Positions 36,327 through 44,849 are shown, counted from the first letter of the stretch. The stretch is 64,000 bases of DNA from Pannonibacter anstelovis (GCF_036881715.1 NZ_JBAKBF010000010.1:124001-188000); one strand, 5' to 3'. Notes: a model not told the origin generated them from the letters alone. Program-made: numbers and translations.

Positions 36327-36357
36327 ACATAAGTTGAGTTTCTAAATCCACTTATGT
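36327..36357. promoter_or_regulatory. Inverted repeat in the divergent promoter region of the siderophore importer
   Basis: ACATAAGT (36327-36334) and ACTTATGT (36350-36357) form a perfect 8-bp inverted repeat with a 15-base spacer. The centre contains TGA-N9-TCC, one base from the TGA-N9-TCA pattern I recall for RirA iron boxes. It is a candidate iron-response or local-regulator operator. Confidence 0.5.
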
Positions 36358-36468
36358 AGAGACTGATGCACAGGGTCAACGCACATCATTTTGAGCAATT
36401 CCAATTTGCGAAAAACGCAAAAACCCACCCATTCCAAACCGGACACGCAAACGGAAGGCAGCGCACAG

Positions 36469-37989
36469 GTGGATATTGGCCGGATGAAATTGCTGATCGC
36501 GCTGGATGCGCTGCTGCGGGAGGGCAGCGTGTCGGCAGCGGCGGCCAGCATGGGGATGCAGGTCTCGGCCATGAGCCGGATGCTGGCGCAGCTGCGCGAA
36601 TTCTACGGCGATCCGCTGCTGGAGCGCACCGGTCAGGGCATGCGCCCGACGCCCTTTGCCGAAGCCCTGCGGCTGGAGGTGCGCGGGCTGGCCAATGATG
36701 CCGAAATGCTGCTGGCCCGCACCCCGGAAAGCGCTGCTGCCCTGCCCTGGGGCAGCCACCATGGGCCCGGTTCCAACTCTGCCCGGGCGTTTTCCCCACA
36801 TCAGGCCCAGCATCAGACCCAGCCTCAGGCAACCCCGCTGGCGCCGGGCTCCAGCGCGGCGGACCGGCTGGCGGGCGAGCCCTCGCCGCAGGTGATCGCC
36901 GAGCGGATGGCGCTGATCGATCATGCATCGGCCCCCAGCCTGCGGCTGGCAAAATACATCGCCAGCATTGCCGCCGGGCCGGGCCGCACCCGCCCGCTGA
37001 CGCAGGAAGAAGCCCGCGATGCCCTCGGCATCGTGCTGCGGGCCGAGGCGGACCCGTTCCAGACCGGCGCGCTGCTGGCCACCATGCAGTTCCGGGGCAT
37101 GACGGCGGTGGAACTGGCCGGCTTTGCGCAGGCCGTCCAGCAGCATGCGGCAGGCGGGAGCACGGCGCAGACAGCGCAAGCGGCAGAGACGGCGATGGCC
37201 GATCTCAACTGGCCGGCCTATCTCTCGCCCCGCCTGCGCACCGTGCCGTGGTTCCTCCATGCCGCCCGTCTGGTCGCCATGGCCGGGCACAGGGTGCTGG
37301 TGCATGGCTTCGGCAGCAACGTCGCCTCGGGCATCCTGCTGCAACAGGCGGCAGAGGCCGGTGCCATTCCCGTGGCGGACAGTCTGGAAGACGCAAGGCA
37401 GGCACTGGCGCAGGAGGGCATCGCCTATCTGCCCGTCACCGCCTATTGCCCGCAGCTGGCGGGCCTGCTCGCCCTTTATCCGGCCTTTGAAATGCGCACC
37501 CCGGTCAACACCGCCGTGCATGTGCTCAATCCGGGCGGCGCTTCCGCCGTGATGCTGGGTGCGGCGCAGACATCGGACCGGGAACTGTTCCGCACGGCTG
37601 CCGCCCTCACCGGCTGTCTGGATGCTGCTGTCACCGGCGCCAACCGTGACTTTGCGCAGGTGACACCGGACCGGCCAACACCGGTGTTCCGCCTGATCAA
37701 TGGCGGGGAAGCCCGCTTCACCCTGCCCTCGACACAGGCAAGCCGGATGCCGGTTCCCGCCGCCTTTACCCAGCTGGAATACTGGCTGGCCGTGTGGACG
37801 GGCGCAGCGCGTGATGAGCTGGCGGAGGCGGCCATCGTGAAGACCGCAGCGCTCGCCCTGATGACCCTGCGCCAAGCGCCAGAGGAGGATTTCTCCGCCT
37901 GCCTTGAGGACGCCGCCGCCCTCTGGCGCAACCGCCCGCGCCAGCTCCGCCCGGCAGGTGCAGATGCCGCCAGTCTGCGGAAGCCATAG
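36469..37989 (+). CDS. LysR-type HTH fused to a TrpD2/YbiB-like (NP-II family) domain
   Basis: About 506 residues. The first 70 form a LysR-type winged helix-turn-helix (KLLIALDALLREGSVSAAAASM then QVSAMSRMLAQLREFYGDPLLERT). A Gln/His/Pro-rich linker follows. The rest resembles anthranilate phosphoribosyltransferase-like proteins of the YbiB group: an all-alpha start (RPLTQEEARDALGIVLRAEADPFQTGALLATMQFRG) and a core where the usual glycine-rich GTGGD loop reads HGFGSN, so transferase activity is doubtful. There is no LysR effector domain. Starts at 36391 (TTG), 36469 (GTG) and 36484 (ATG) are possible. It is divergent from the siderophore importer and may control it. Confidence 0.75.
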   Translation: MDIGRMKLLIALDALLREGSVSAAAASMGMQVSAMSRMLAQLREFYGDPLLERTGQGMRPTPFAEALRLEVRGLANDAEMLLARTPESAAALPWGSHHGPGSNSARAFSPHQAQHQTQPQATPLAPGSSAADRLAGEPSPQVIAERMALIDHASAPSLRLAKYIASIAAGPGRTRPLTQEEARDALGIVLRAEADPFQTGALLATMQFRGMTAVELAGFAQAVQQHAAGGSTAQTAQAAETAMADLNWPAYLSPRLRTVPWFLHAARLVAMAGHRVLVHGFGSNVASGILLQQAAEAGAIPVADSLEDARQALAQEGIAYLPVTAYCPQLAGLLALYPAFEMRTPVNTAVHVLNPGGASAVMLGAAQTSDRELFRTAAALTGCLDAAVTGANRDFAQVTPDRPTPVFRLINGGEARFTLPSTQASRMPVPAAFTQLEYWLAVWTGAARDELAEAAIVKTAALALMTLRQAPEEDFSACLEDAAALWRNRPRQLRPAGADAASLRKP

Positions 37990-37992
37990 AGC

Positions 37993-38244
37993 GGGGGCAG
38001 TGTTTCTAACAGACTGCCAGTGAGGCGCCAACTTCTCTCCCCCCTTGAGGGGGAGATGCCCCCGGCAGGGGGCAGAGGGGGGTAGCTGACTGTCCGTTTA
38101 TGAGAGAGATCTTGCCGTATTGAGGCGCTGCTACCCCCCTCTGTCAGCTTGCGCTGACATCTCCCCCTCAAGGGGGGAGAGGGGCGCTGCGGCAAGACGA
38201 AGGTCCGATCCTCCTCCTTGCGCAGAATGCAAACACTGCCCCAC
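37993..38244. repeat. GC-rich palindromic mosaic element, copy 2
   Basis: It opens with CAGTGTTTCTAACAGACTG, then the arms CTCTCCCCCCTTGAGG (38035) and ACCCCCCTCTGTCAGC (38133) around a spacer containing GACTGTCCG, and ends near GCAAACACTGCC. The same modules as copy 1 are present in the reverse order. It fills the space after the LysR/TrpD2 gene. Confidence 0.85.
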
Positions 38245-38250
38245 GAGGGT

Positions 38251-38297
38251 GAGGATGACGATGGAGAGGCCTCAGGATCGTCAGAGGTCTGCAGCGG
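38251..38297. repeat. Second copy of the 10147-10193 intergenic repeat
   Basis: GAGGATGACGATGGAGAGGC is identical to 10147-10166; similarity continues through GTCAGAGGTCTG (versus GTCAGAAGTCTG). It abuts the GC-rich mosaic element. Confidence 0.7.
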
Positions 38298-38333
38298 CAA
38301 TTTTTCAAAGGCAGGCCTGCTTCCGGAACAAAT

Positions 38334-38364
38334 CCCGATATATCTTGACTTTCGATATATCGGG
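38334..38364. promoter_or_regulatory. Perfect inverted repeat enclosing the -35 box of the PadR gene
   Basis: CCCGATATATC (38334-38344) and GATATATCGGG (38354-38364) are perfect 11-bp arms. The 9-base spacer begins with TTGACT (38345-38350), a good -35. TATATC at 38367-38372 is a good -10 at 16-base spacing. Transcription would start at about 38379-38380, where the ATG begins, so the message is probably leaderless. The site is almost certainly the PadR protein's own operator. Confidence 0.78.
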
Positions 38365-38379
38365 AATATATCTAAAGCC

Positions 38380-38952
38380 ATGAGACACAGACACCCCCAC
38401 CGTCATCGCGGCCAAGGCCCCCACGGCGGCCCCCATGACGGCACGCACGACTCCCTGCACGAAGGCCATCCCGGCGGGCACCGCCGGGGCGGCGGACACC
38501 GGCGCCTGTTCGACTATGGCGAGCTGAGGCTGCTGGTTCTGGCGCTGATCGCTGAAGAGCCAAGGCATGGCTATGAGCTGATCAAGGCCATCGAGGACCG
38601 GTTTGCCGGCAGCTACAGCCCCAGCCCAGGCGTCATCTACCCGACGCTGAGCTGGCTGGAGGACATGGGCTACAGCGCCATCACCGTGGAAGCGGGCGGG
38701 CGCAAGCGCCACAGCGTCACGCCGGAAGGCGAGGCCTTTCTGGCCGCCAGCAAGGCTCAGGCAGACGAGCTTATGACCCGGGCCCGTGGCGGCATGGGGC
38801 GCGGATGTGCCCCGGCGCCCGTGGTGCGGGCCATGGAAAACCTCAAGACCGCGCTGCGCCTGCGGATGCGCGGCGGCGCAATTGATCCTGAAACAGCCCA
38901 GAAGATTGCCGCTGCCATAGATGCAGCCGCCCTTGCCGTGGAGCAAAGCTGA
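38380..38952 (+). CDS. PadR-family regulator with His-rich N-terminus (YqjI-like)
   Basis: The 190-residue protein starts with about 35 residues in which almost every second or third residue is His, Gly or Arg, a metal-binding tail. A PadR winged helix follows (LRLLVLALIAEEPRHGYELIKAIEDRF...SPGVIYPTLSWLEDMG). E. coli YqjI has this same architecture and is a nickel-sensing repressor of the ferric reductase gene yqjH. Here the downstream gene is a DUF2218 protein, a family that accompanies siderophore-interacting proteins. Autoregulation is suggested by the perfect operator on its promoter. No Shine-Dalgarno sequence precedes the ATG. Confidence 0.85.
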   Translation: MRHRHPHRHRGQGPHGGPHDGTHDSLHEGHPGGHRRGGGHRRLFDYGELRLLVLALIAEEPRHGYELIKAIEDRFAGSYSPSPGVIYPTLSWLEDMGYSAITVEAGGRKRHSVTPEGEAFLAASKAQADELMTRARGGMGRGCAPAPVVRAMENLKTALRLRMRGGAIDPETAQKIAAAIDAAALAVEQS

Positions 38953-39257
38953 TGACCACTGAAACCGCCGCTCTTTCCACCCGCCGCTGCGTGGTGGAAA
39001 CCGAAAAGGCAAGCCGCTACCTGCAGCAGCTGTGCAAGCACTTCCAGCACAAGATCCCGGCCGAGTTCGACGCCGGACAGGGCACGATCACCTTTCCGAT
39101 GGGCGTGTGCACGCTGAAGGCGGAAGGCTCGGTCCTGACCATGGATGTGACAGCCGCAGACAGCGCCGCCCTCGACCGGCTGGAAGATGTGGTCGGCAGC
39201 CACTTCATCCGCTTCGCCTTCCGCGAGCCGCAGGAGCTGACCTGGCAGGCGGTGTAA
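38952..39257 (+). CDS. DUF2218 protein, linked to siderophore/iron handling
   Basis: The 101-residue protein has the DUF2218 pattern: a short helix (ASRYLQQLCKHFQHKIP), FDAGQGTITFPMGVCTLKAEGSVLTMDV and the end motif VVGSHFIRFAFREPQELTW. In other bacteria this family is found alone or fused to FAD-dependent siderophore-interacting reductases. Its ATG overlaps the PadR stop (ATGA), so both are translated together. No reductase gene is next to it, so its partner must be elsewhere. Molecular role not established. Confidence 0.8.
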   Translation: MTTETAALSTRRCVVETEKASRYLQQLCKHFQHKIPAEFDAGQGTITFPMGVCTLKAEGSVLTMDVTAADSAALDRLEDVVGSHFIRFAFREPQELTWQAV

Positions 39258-39931
39258 GCCCGCAGTCCTTCGCTGCCCGCAAAGACGCATCTGATCTGTG
39301 GCAGGGCCTCTCCGCCCCCCTCTCCTTGGGTGGGACGGTGTTTACAACGGACTGTTAGTCAGGCTCCAGCTCCTCTCCCCCCTTGAGGAGGAGATGCCTC
39401 CGGCAGGGGGCAGAGGGGGGTATCTGACTGTCCGTTTATCACGAGAGATCCCGCCGTACCGAGGCGCTGCCACCCCCCTCTGTCAGCTCGCGCTGACATC
39501 TCCCCCTTGAGGGGGAGAGGGGCGCTGCGGCGAAACGAAGGCCCAATCCTCCTCCGGCTTCAGGCACGCTGCGTGCCTGCCATGGCAAAGGATGCCGGGC
39601 GGCGCATGGGTGAAACCGGACCTTGGCGGCAGCGGAGAGATCGACTCAGACGGCGGCGGCTCCCGGTTTCGGCGGCTCAGGCCCTACTCCCTTCATGGTT
39701 GCCAAAACTCAATAATGCCGCTTTTGATGCGAATTATTCACGTCAAAACTTCAAGAAAATATCTGATCAACCCGAAAACTACCTAAGCAAATTCACTATT
39801 ATCAGAACGTATATACCGTACAAATACGACATATCGCCATCTATGAACGCCGTTTAATACGTCATTAATTTCGAATTTTCATAAGTTTCACCTACGTCAG
39901 CCAAAACATAGGCAGACTGATCGGAGCGATT
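39258..39931. other. Intergenic stretch: repeat element, then AT-rich promoter region
   Basis: The first half is GC-rich element copy 3. A hairpin CAGGCACG/CGTGCCTG lies at about 39561-39579. From about 39700 to 39930 the sequence is AT-rich and likely carries the chemoreceptor promoter. No gene seen. Confidence 0.55.
39336..39560. repeat. GC-rich palindromic mosaic element, copy 3
   Basis: It begins GTGTTTACAACGGACTG, has the arm CTCTCCCCCCTTGAGG (39374), a spacer with GACTGTCCG and the facing arm ACCCCCCTCTGTCAGC (39472), and ends with GCTGCGGCGAAACGAAGG. Order and orientation are as in copy 2. Confidence 0.85.
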
Positions 39932-42124
39932 ATGAAGATTCATTCATTGAAGACAAGAATTGTAGTTCTGTCGACAGCCTGCCTTCTGGTTGCAACGGGA
40001 GTACTTGTCGGCGCAAATCTATACTCCAGCAAGATGAGCAATGCGGAAACCGCCACACGGATCGACAGCCTTCTGAACGAAAGCGCCCGGCAGGGCCTGT
40101 TGCAGCTGGCCGGCTCCAAGGCGGAAGTGATCCGCAGTGAGGTCACGTCCGCCTTCATGGCCGCCCGCGGCATGGCAAAATCCATCGAGGTGATTGCAGC
40201 CGCAGGACCGGATGCGACCGCGCCGGACAAGCGCCGCGCCCAGCTCAACGGCATCCTCCTGTCCGTTCTGAAGGACAATGAACTCTTCAACGGCACCTAT
40301 TCGGCCATCGAGCCGGATGCGCTCGACGGCGCCGATGCGCAGTACACCGGCAATGCCGCCATGGGCTCCGACAAGACCGGCCGGGCCCTGCCCTACTGGA
40401 CGCGCGATGCGGCGGGCAAGATCGATGTTCAGCCGCTGGTCGAATATGACAGCGCGGACCGTCACGCCAATGGCCTGGTCAAGGGCGGCTGGTATCTCGG
40501 ACCGCAGAAGACCGGGCAGGAAAGCGTTCTCGCCCCGCTCCCCTATATCGTGCAGGGCAAGCCGGTCTTCCTGGCCACCATGTCGGTGCCCATCACCGTG
40601 GGCGGCAAGTTCATCGGCGTCGCGGGGGCCGACTTTGATCTCGCCTTCGTGCAGAAGCTGGCCGAAACGGTCAACAAGGCCACCTATGACGGCAAGGGCA
40701 GTGTCACCATCGTGACGGAAGCCGGCCTGATCGTGGCCTCAAGCGAAAGGCCGGATGCCATCGGCTCTTCGGTCAGCAGCCTTGGCCCCGTCTGGACCGA
40801 GAATCTCGGCAAGATGACCAGCGGCACCGCCATGGTCGATTATGACGCCGCCACAGAGCAGATGAAGGTCTATTCGCCCATCTCTCTGGGCCGGACCGGG
40901 GCAAACTGGGCCATCGTCCTGTCGCTGCCGCAGGCAGTGGTGATGGCGGAGGCCGCAGCGCTCGACCAGTCCATGGCCGGCCGCGTTGCCTCTGACACCT
41001 GGACAGGCGTTCTTGTGGGCCTTGCCGTCGCCTTTGCCGGCATCACCGCCATGTGGCTTGTCGCCCGCAGCATCACCAATCCCATCCAGAAGCTGACCGG
41101 CGCGCTGCAGAGCATGGCCCGCGGCACGGTTCTGGCCGAGATCGAAGGCGCCACCCGCCGCGACGAGATCGGCGACATCGCCCGCGCCGTCGATGCAATC
41201 CGCGAGCAGGCAGCTATTGCTGCCGATGAGAAGATGCGTCAGGAAGAAGCCGAGCGCGAGACACGGGACGCCGCCCGGCGCCAGATGATGCAGCGGCTGG
41301 CCCGCGACTTCGAGGAGAAGATGGGCGGCCTCGTCAAGCAGGTTGGCACGGCGGCAGGAGAACTCGCCTCTTCCGCCAGCGGCATGGCCGACCAGGCCAA
41401 GCAATCCGCACAGCAGGCCGACAGCGCCATGGCGGCCACCAACTCGTCCAACGAAAGCGTGCAGGTGGTTGCAGCCGCAGCCGAAGAGCTTTTCACCTCG
41501 ATCCGCGAAATCGGCAGCCTCATCCAGCGCTCCGGCGATGTGGTGAGCGAGGCAGACCGCCATGCCGGCTCCACCCATGGCATCGTCACCTCCCTGTCGG
41601 AAACCGCGGGCCGGATCGGGTCAATCATCGACATCATCCGCGACATCGCCAACCAGACCAACCTTCTCGCCCTCAACGCCACCATCGAGGCCGCCCGGGC
41701 AGGCGAGGCCGGACGGGGCTTTGCCGTGGTGGCCAGCGAGGTGAAGGCCCTCGCCAACCAGACATCGCAGGCGACGGACGAGATCGGCGGCCAGATCGAG
41801 GCCATGCGCCTTGCAACCGGCAATGCCGTGGAAGCCATCAGCTCGATCCGCCAGGTGGTGGGCGATATCCGCCAGGCGGTGACCTCCGTTGCCGGTGCCG
41901 TGGAAGAGCAGAGCGCAGCCACCAGCGAAATCTCCCGTTCGGCCCAGTCCACCGCACAGGGGACGATGTCCGCAGGCGAAAGCGTCGGCAGCGTTCAGGT
42001 CAGCATCGCCCGCACGGACGAAGCGGCCCACAGGGTTCTGACGCTGACGCATCAGCTCAACGGTAACACCGAAGACCTGCGCAACGGCGTCGCAGCCTTC
42101 CTGGCGGAGCTCGACGCCGCCTAA
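39932..42124 (+). CDS. Methyl-accepting chemotaxis protein with dCache-type sensor
   Basis: The 730-residue receptor has a first membrane helix (about residues 9-29), a periplasmic sensor of some 320 residues with dCache features (GRALPYWTRDAAGKIDVQPL, VEYDS, VPITVGGKFIGVAGADFDL), a second helix (about 357-378), a HAMP domain (ARSITNPIQKLTGALQSMARG...RRDEIGDIARAVDAI), and the cytoplasmic coiled coil. The conserved tip, IANQTNLLALNATIEAARAG, is at about residues 570-590. It lacks a C-terminal CheR-binding pentapeptide. dCache sensors bind amino acids, amines or other small molecules; the ligand here is unknown. No che genes are adjacent. Confidence 0.93.
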   Translation: MKIHSLKTRIVVLSTACLLVATGVLVGANLYSSKMSNAETATRIDSLLNESARQGLLQLAGSKAEVIRSEVTSAFMAARGMAKSIEVIAAAGPDATAPDKRRAQLNGILLSVLKDNELFNGTYSAIEPDALDGADAQYTGNAAMGSDKTGRALPYWTRDAAGKIDVQPLVEYDSADRHANGLVKGGWYLGPQKTGQESVLAPLPYIVQGKPVFLATMSVPITVGGKFIGVAGADFDLAFVQKLAETVNKATYDGKGSVTIVTEAGLIVASSERPDAIGSSVSSLGPVWTENLGKMTSGTAMVDYDAATEQMKVYSPISLGRTGANWAIVLSLPQAVVMAEAAALDQSMAGRVASDTWTGVLVGLAVAFAGITAMWLVARSITNPIQKLTGALQSMARGTVLAEIEGATRRDEIGDIARAVDAIREQAAIAADEKMRQEEAERETRDAARRQMMQRLARDFEEKMGGLVKQVGTAAGELASSASGMADQAKQSAQQADSAMAATNSSNESVQVVAAAAEELFTSIREIGSLIQRSGDVVSEADRHAGSTHGIVTSLSETAGRIGSIIDIIRDIANQTNLLALNATIEAARAGEAGRGFAVVASEVKALANQTSQATDEIGGQIEAMRLATGNAVEAISSIRQVVGDIRQAVTSVAGAVEEQSAATSEISRSAQSTAQGTMSAGESVGSVQVSIARTDEAAHRVLTLTHQLNGNTEDLRNGVAAFLAELDAA

Positions 42125-42159
42125 CCGGGAAGGAGCAGAGCACGATGGCGGCTCCCCGG

Positions 42160-42500
42160 CACGGCGTTTCAGCCCCCCTCCCCCTCGTGGGGAGGGGGTA
42201 GGGGTGGGGGGAAATGCCTTTCCGTCTGGCAGAGTGTCCCTTGATTACAGACAGCTTCTCCTCTCCGGCTTCTTCAGGAAAAGTTCTGCTTTTCAATATC
42301 TTGCAGGCTCAGAGCCCCCCACCCCTTACCCCTTCCCACCAGGGGGAGGGGAGCGGAGAGGCCCTGCCACCATGCAGACACGTCACTGCGGTCCGCTTAT
42401 ATGCACTCAGCAGCCTCAAGAGGACAAAGGGACGCTTCGGCAAGACGAAGGCCAAATCCTCCTCCTCCTTGCGCCAGCAGCCAACACCGCCCCCCTGCAC
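42160..42500. repeat. C-rich facing repeats between chemoreceptor and dehydrogenase
   Basis: One arm (CCCCCTCCCCCTCGTGGGG then GGGGGTAGGGGTGGGGG, 42173-42212) faces another (CCCCCCACCCCTTACCCC then GGGGGAGGGGAGCGG, about 42318-42357) across about 105 bases. The right flank ends with a module shared with the GC-rich element (GGCAAGACGAAGG, 42439-42451). The 62110-62360 element has the same arms. No gene seen in this 500-base gap. Confidence 0.7.
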
Positions 42501-42628
42501 AGGCGTGATGACGCAGTTCATTGACAAGACAGGCGGGGCAGTGGATCAGGGTGTCATCACATCCAGCCATTGGTTTTCGTGTGGACCGCAAACCGATGGC
42601 GACGGCGCTTGCAGGAAAAGACAGACCG

Positions 42629-44005
42629 ATGACCACGCCCGATCAGCCGCAGCATGACACAACGCCTTGCGTGAGCCCCCTCGCCCAGGAGATGCTTGCA
42701 GCGGTGGGGGAGCGGCGGTTCAACGTGGCCATCATCGGCCTTGGCTATGTGGGCCTGCCGCTGGTGCGGGCCTTCTGGCGGGCGGGGTTCGAGGTCACCG
42801 GCTTCGACATCGATCCGCCCAAGATCACCTCGCTGATGGCGGGCAAGTCCTATATCCGGCATTTTTCCGATGAGGACGTGGCCGCGATTGCGCAGAGCGG
42901 CCGCTTTCATGCCACCTCGGACATTGCCGACCTTGCCCGCGCAGACGCCATCCTGATCTGCGTGCCGACGCCGCTGACGCGGCACCGGGAGCCGGACATG
43001 TCCTACATCGTCAGCACGGCGGAGCATCTGCTGCCGCATCTCAAGGCCGGGCAGACGGTGATCCTGGAATCCACCACCTATCCCGGCACCACGCATGAGG
43101 TGCTGAAGCCCATTCTGGAGCGCTCGGGGCTTACGGCTGGCCGCGATTTCTTCCTCGCCTTTTCGCCGGAGCGGGAAGATCCCGGCAACCCGAACTATGA
43201 GACCTCGACCATTCCGAAGGTTGTCGGCGCCGATGATCCGGACAGCCGGGCGATTGCGATCGCGCTCTATCAGGCCATCGTCCAGTCCGTCGTGCCGGTG
43301 AGTTCGGCGGCAACGGCGGAGGCGGTGAAGCTGAGCGAGAACATTTTCCGCTCGGTCAACATCGCCCTCGTCAACGAGCTGAAGGTGATCTACGACCGCA
43401 TGGGCATCGACATCTGGGAGGTGATCGAGGCGGCCAAGACCAAGCCCTTCGGCTACATGCCCTTCTATCCCGGCCCCGGCCTTGGCGGCCATTGCATCCC
43501 GATCGACCCCTTCTACCTGACCTGGAAGGCACGGGAATTTGCCATCACCACCAAGTTCGTGGAACTGGCGGGCGAGATCAACACCGCCATGCCGGATTAC
43601 GTCATCACCCGCACGGCCGAAGCGCTTGATGAGCGCTTTGCCAAGGGCCTCAACGGCTCCCGCGTGCTGATCATCGGGGCGGCCTACAAAAAGAACGTCG
43701 ATGACATGCGCGAAAGCCCGGCGCTGGTGCTGATCGAGCGGCTGAAGCTGCGCAAGGCAACCGTCGACTATCACGACCCTTACGTCCCTGCCCTGCCCAG
43801 CACCCGCAAGCACAAGCCGCTGATGGGGATGAAATCGGTGGAGCTGAGCGCGGAAACCCTTGGGCAGTTCGACGCGGTGATCATCGCCACCGACCACGAC
43901 TGCATCGACTATCAGGCCCTCGTCAGCGCCAGCCGGCTCGTCATCGACACCCGCAACGCCACGAAAGCCGTGACGGAGCACCGGGACAGGATCGTCAAGG
44001 CGTGA
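42629..44005 (+). CDS. Nucleotide-sugar dehydrogenase (UDP-GlcNAc/UDP-glucose dehydrogenase, WbpA-like)
   Basis: The 458-residue protein has an NAD-binding start (FNVAIIGLGYVGLPLVRAF, from about residue 31), the middle-domain motif VILESTTYPGTT, the active-site loop GPGLGGHCIPIDPFYLTWKA with the catalytic cysteine, and a C-terminal UDP-binding domain (VLIIGAAYKKNVDDMRESPAL). It oxidises the C6 alcohol of a UDP-hexose to the acid in two NAD-dependent steps, supplying exopolysaccharide or O-antigen sugars. Context gives no second polysaccharide gene. ATG at 42629 follows AGGAAAAG. Part of its 3' end is duplicated at 45531-45653. Confidence 0.92.
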   Translation: MTTPDQPQHDTTPCVSPLAQEMLAAVGERRFNVAIIGLGYVGLPLVRAFWRAGFEVTGFDIDPPKITSLMAGKSYIRHFSDEDVAAIAQSGRFHATSDIADLARADAILICVPTPLTRHREPDMSYIVSTAEHLLPHLKAGQTVILESTTYPGTTHEVLKPILERSGLTAGRDFFLAFSPEREDPGNPNYETSTIPKVVGADDPDSRAIAIALYQAIVQSVVPVSSAATAEAVKLSENIFRSVNIALVNELKVIYDRMGIDIWEVIEAAKTKPFGYMPFYPGPGLGGHCIPIDPFYLTWKAREFAITTKFVELAGEINTAMPDYVITRTAEALDERFAKGLNGSRVLIIGAAYKKNVDDMRESPALVLIERLKLRKATVDYHDPYVPALPSTRKHKPLMGMKSVELSAETLGQFDAVIIATDHDCIDYQALVSASRLVIDTRNATKAVTEHRDRIVKA

Positions 44006-44157
44006 GGCTTCAGAGGTCCGTTTTCCAGAGCTGGCACAGGCCGCATTGAAGCAGGAGAAAGGACCCTGGAAGCAGCGCGGCCGCCGGTCACCGGTCCGGC
44101 GGGCCACACCTTGCGCTCTGCAAGGCACGGCCCGCGCAATGGCCCCGCGATCAAGGG

Positions 44158-44754
44158 TTAAGCAACCGCCCCGAACTCCATGCTGACCGGCTCAACCAGG
44201 CTCAGGAAGGCGTCACAATGGGCGTTCCCGGCCCAGGCGTTGCAGATGTCTTGCGCCCTGGCCTGCGTCGTGGCGAAGGCGGCATCGATGAAGCTGCCAT
44301 CCTGCAGGCGGATCAGCCGCTGTCCGAGCCAGCCGGGCTGACGGGACAAATGGTCTGCGATCATCTTGTCATAAGCCGCGCGCATGGTCTCTTCAGTAAC
44401 GCCCTGACGCAACCGGAACCGCCCGATCTCGACGCCGGTCCCCGGTTGCATCAAGACAAGCCCATTGGCAGGCGCCACATAGTGGCCCATGGTGCCAAGC
44501 TCCGCGATCGCCGCCCTGAAGCCGGCAAAGTCCTCCGACGTGCCCACGGCCTGCGCAGCGGCCTCCGCCGCCTCGGGGCTCGCCCAGAGAACGACATCCA
44601 CCCGGTCGGCCGGATCCTTGCCACCGGTGAGCGGCAGCCATCCGCCAAAGCCGGAGAAACTTGCAACGCGCTGGCGCGCAGCCTCACGCTGCCGGTCAGC
44701 CTCGGCCGGATCCACGGTCTTGTAAGTGACGATTTCGATGCATTGTCTGGTCAT
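44158..44754 (-). CDS. Dimeric alpha-beta barrel (ABM-like) protein of unknown function
   Basis: The 198-residue protein looks like two ABM-type halves: MTRQCIEIVTYKTVDPAEADRQ...VDVVLWASPEAAEAAAQAV, then FRLRQGVTEETMRAAYDKMIADHLSRQPGWLGQRLIR...FIDAAFATTQARAQDI. Such folds occur in small monooxygenases and stress proteins, but no catalytic residue is certain. It is divergent from a YafY-type regulator with a shared palindrome in between, so it is probably that regulator's target. ATG at 44754 chosen; upstream in-frame sequence is promoter. Confidence 0.7.
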   Translation of the reverse strand: MTRQCIEIVTYKTVDPAEADRQREAARQRVASFSGFGGWLPLTGGKDPADRVDVVLWASPEAAEAAAQAVGTSEDFAGFRAAIAELGTMGHYVAPANGLVLMQPGTGVEIGRFRLRQGVTEETMRAAYDKMIADHLSRQPGWLGQRLIRLQDGSFIDAAFATTQARAQDICNAWAGNAHCDAFLSLVEPVSMEFGAVA

Positions 44755-44808
44755 GGGCTTTGGCTCCTTGCGCCGTGCAGGTTGAAGAAGCCTCTGTCTA
44801 ACAATGCC

Positions 44809-44831
44809 CCCCTGACACTTTCTGTCAGGGG
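44809..44831. promoter_or_regulatory. Perfect palindrome between ABM protein and WYL regulator genes
   Basis: CCCCTGACA and TGTCAGGGG are 9-bp arms separated by five bases, midway between the two divergent starts. It is the probable operator for the WYL regulator and sits about 20 bases before that gene's ATG. Confidence 0.75.
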
Positions 44832-44849
44832 TATGGTACAAACCAGACC

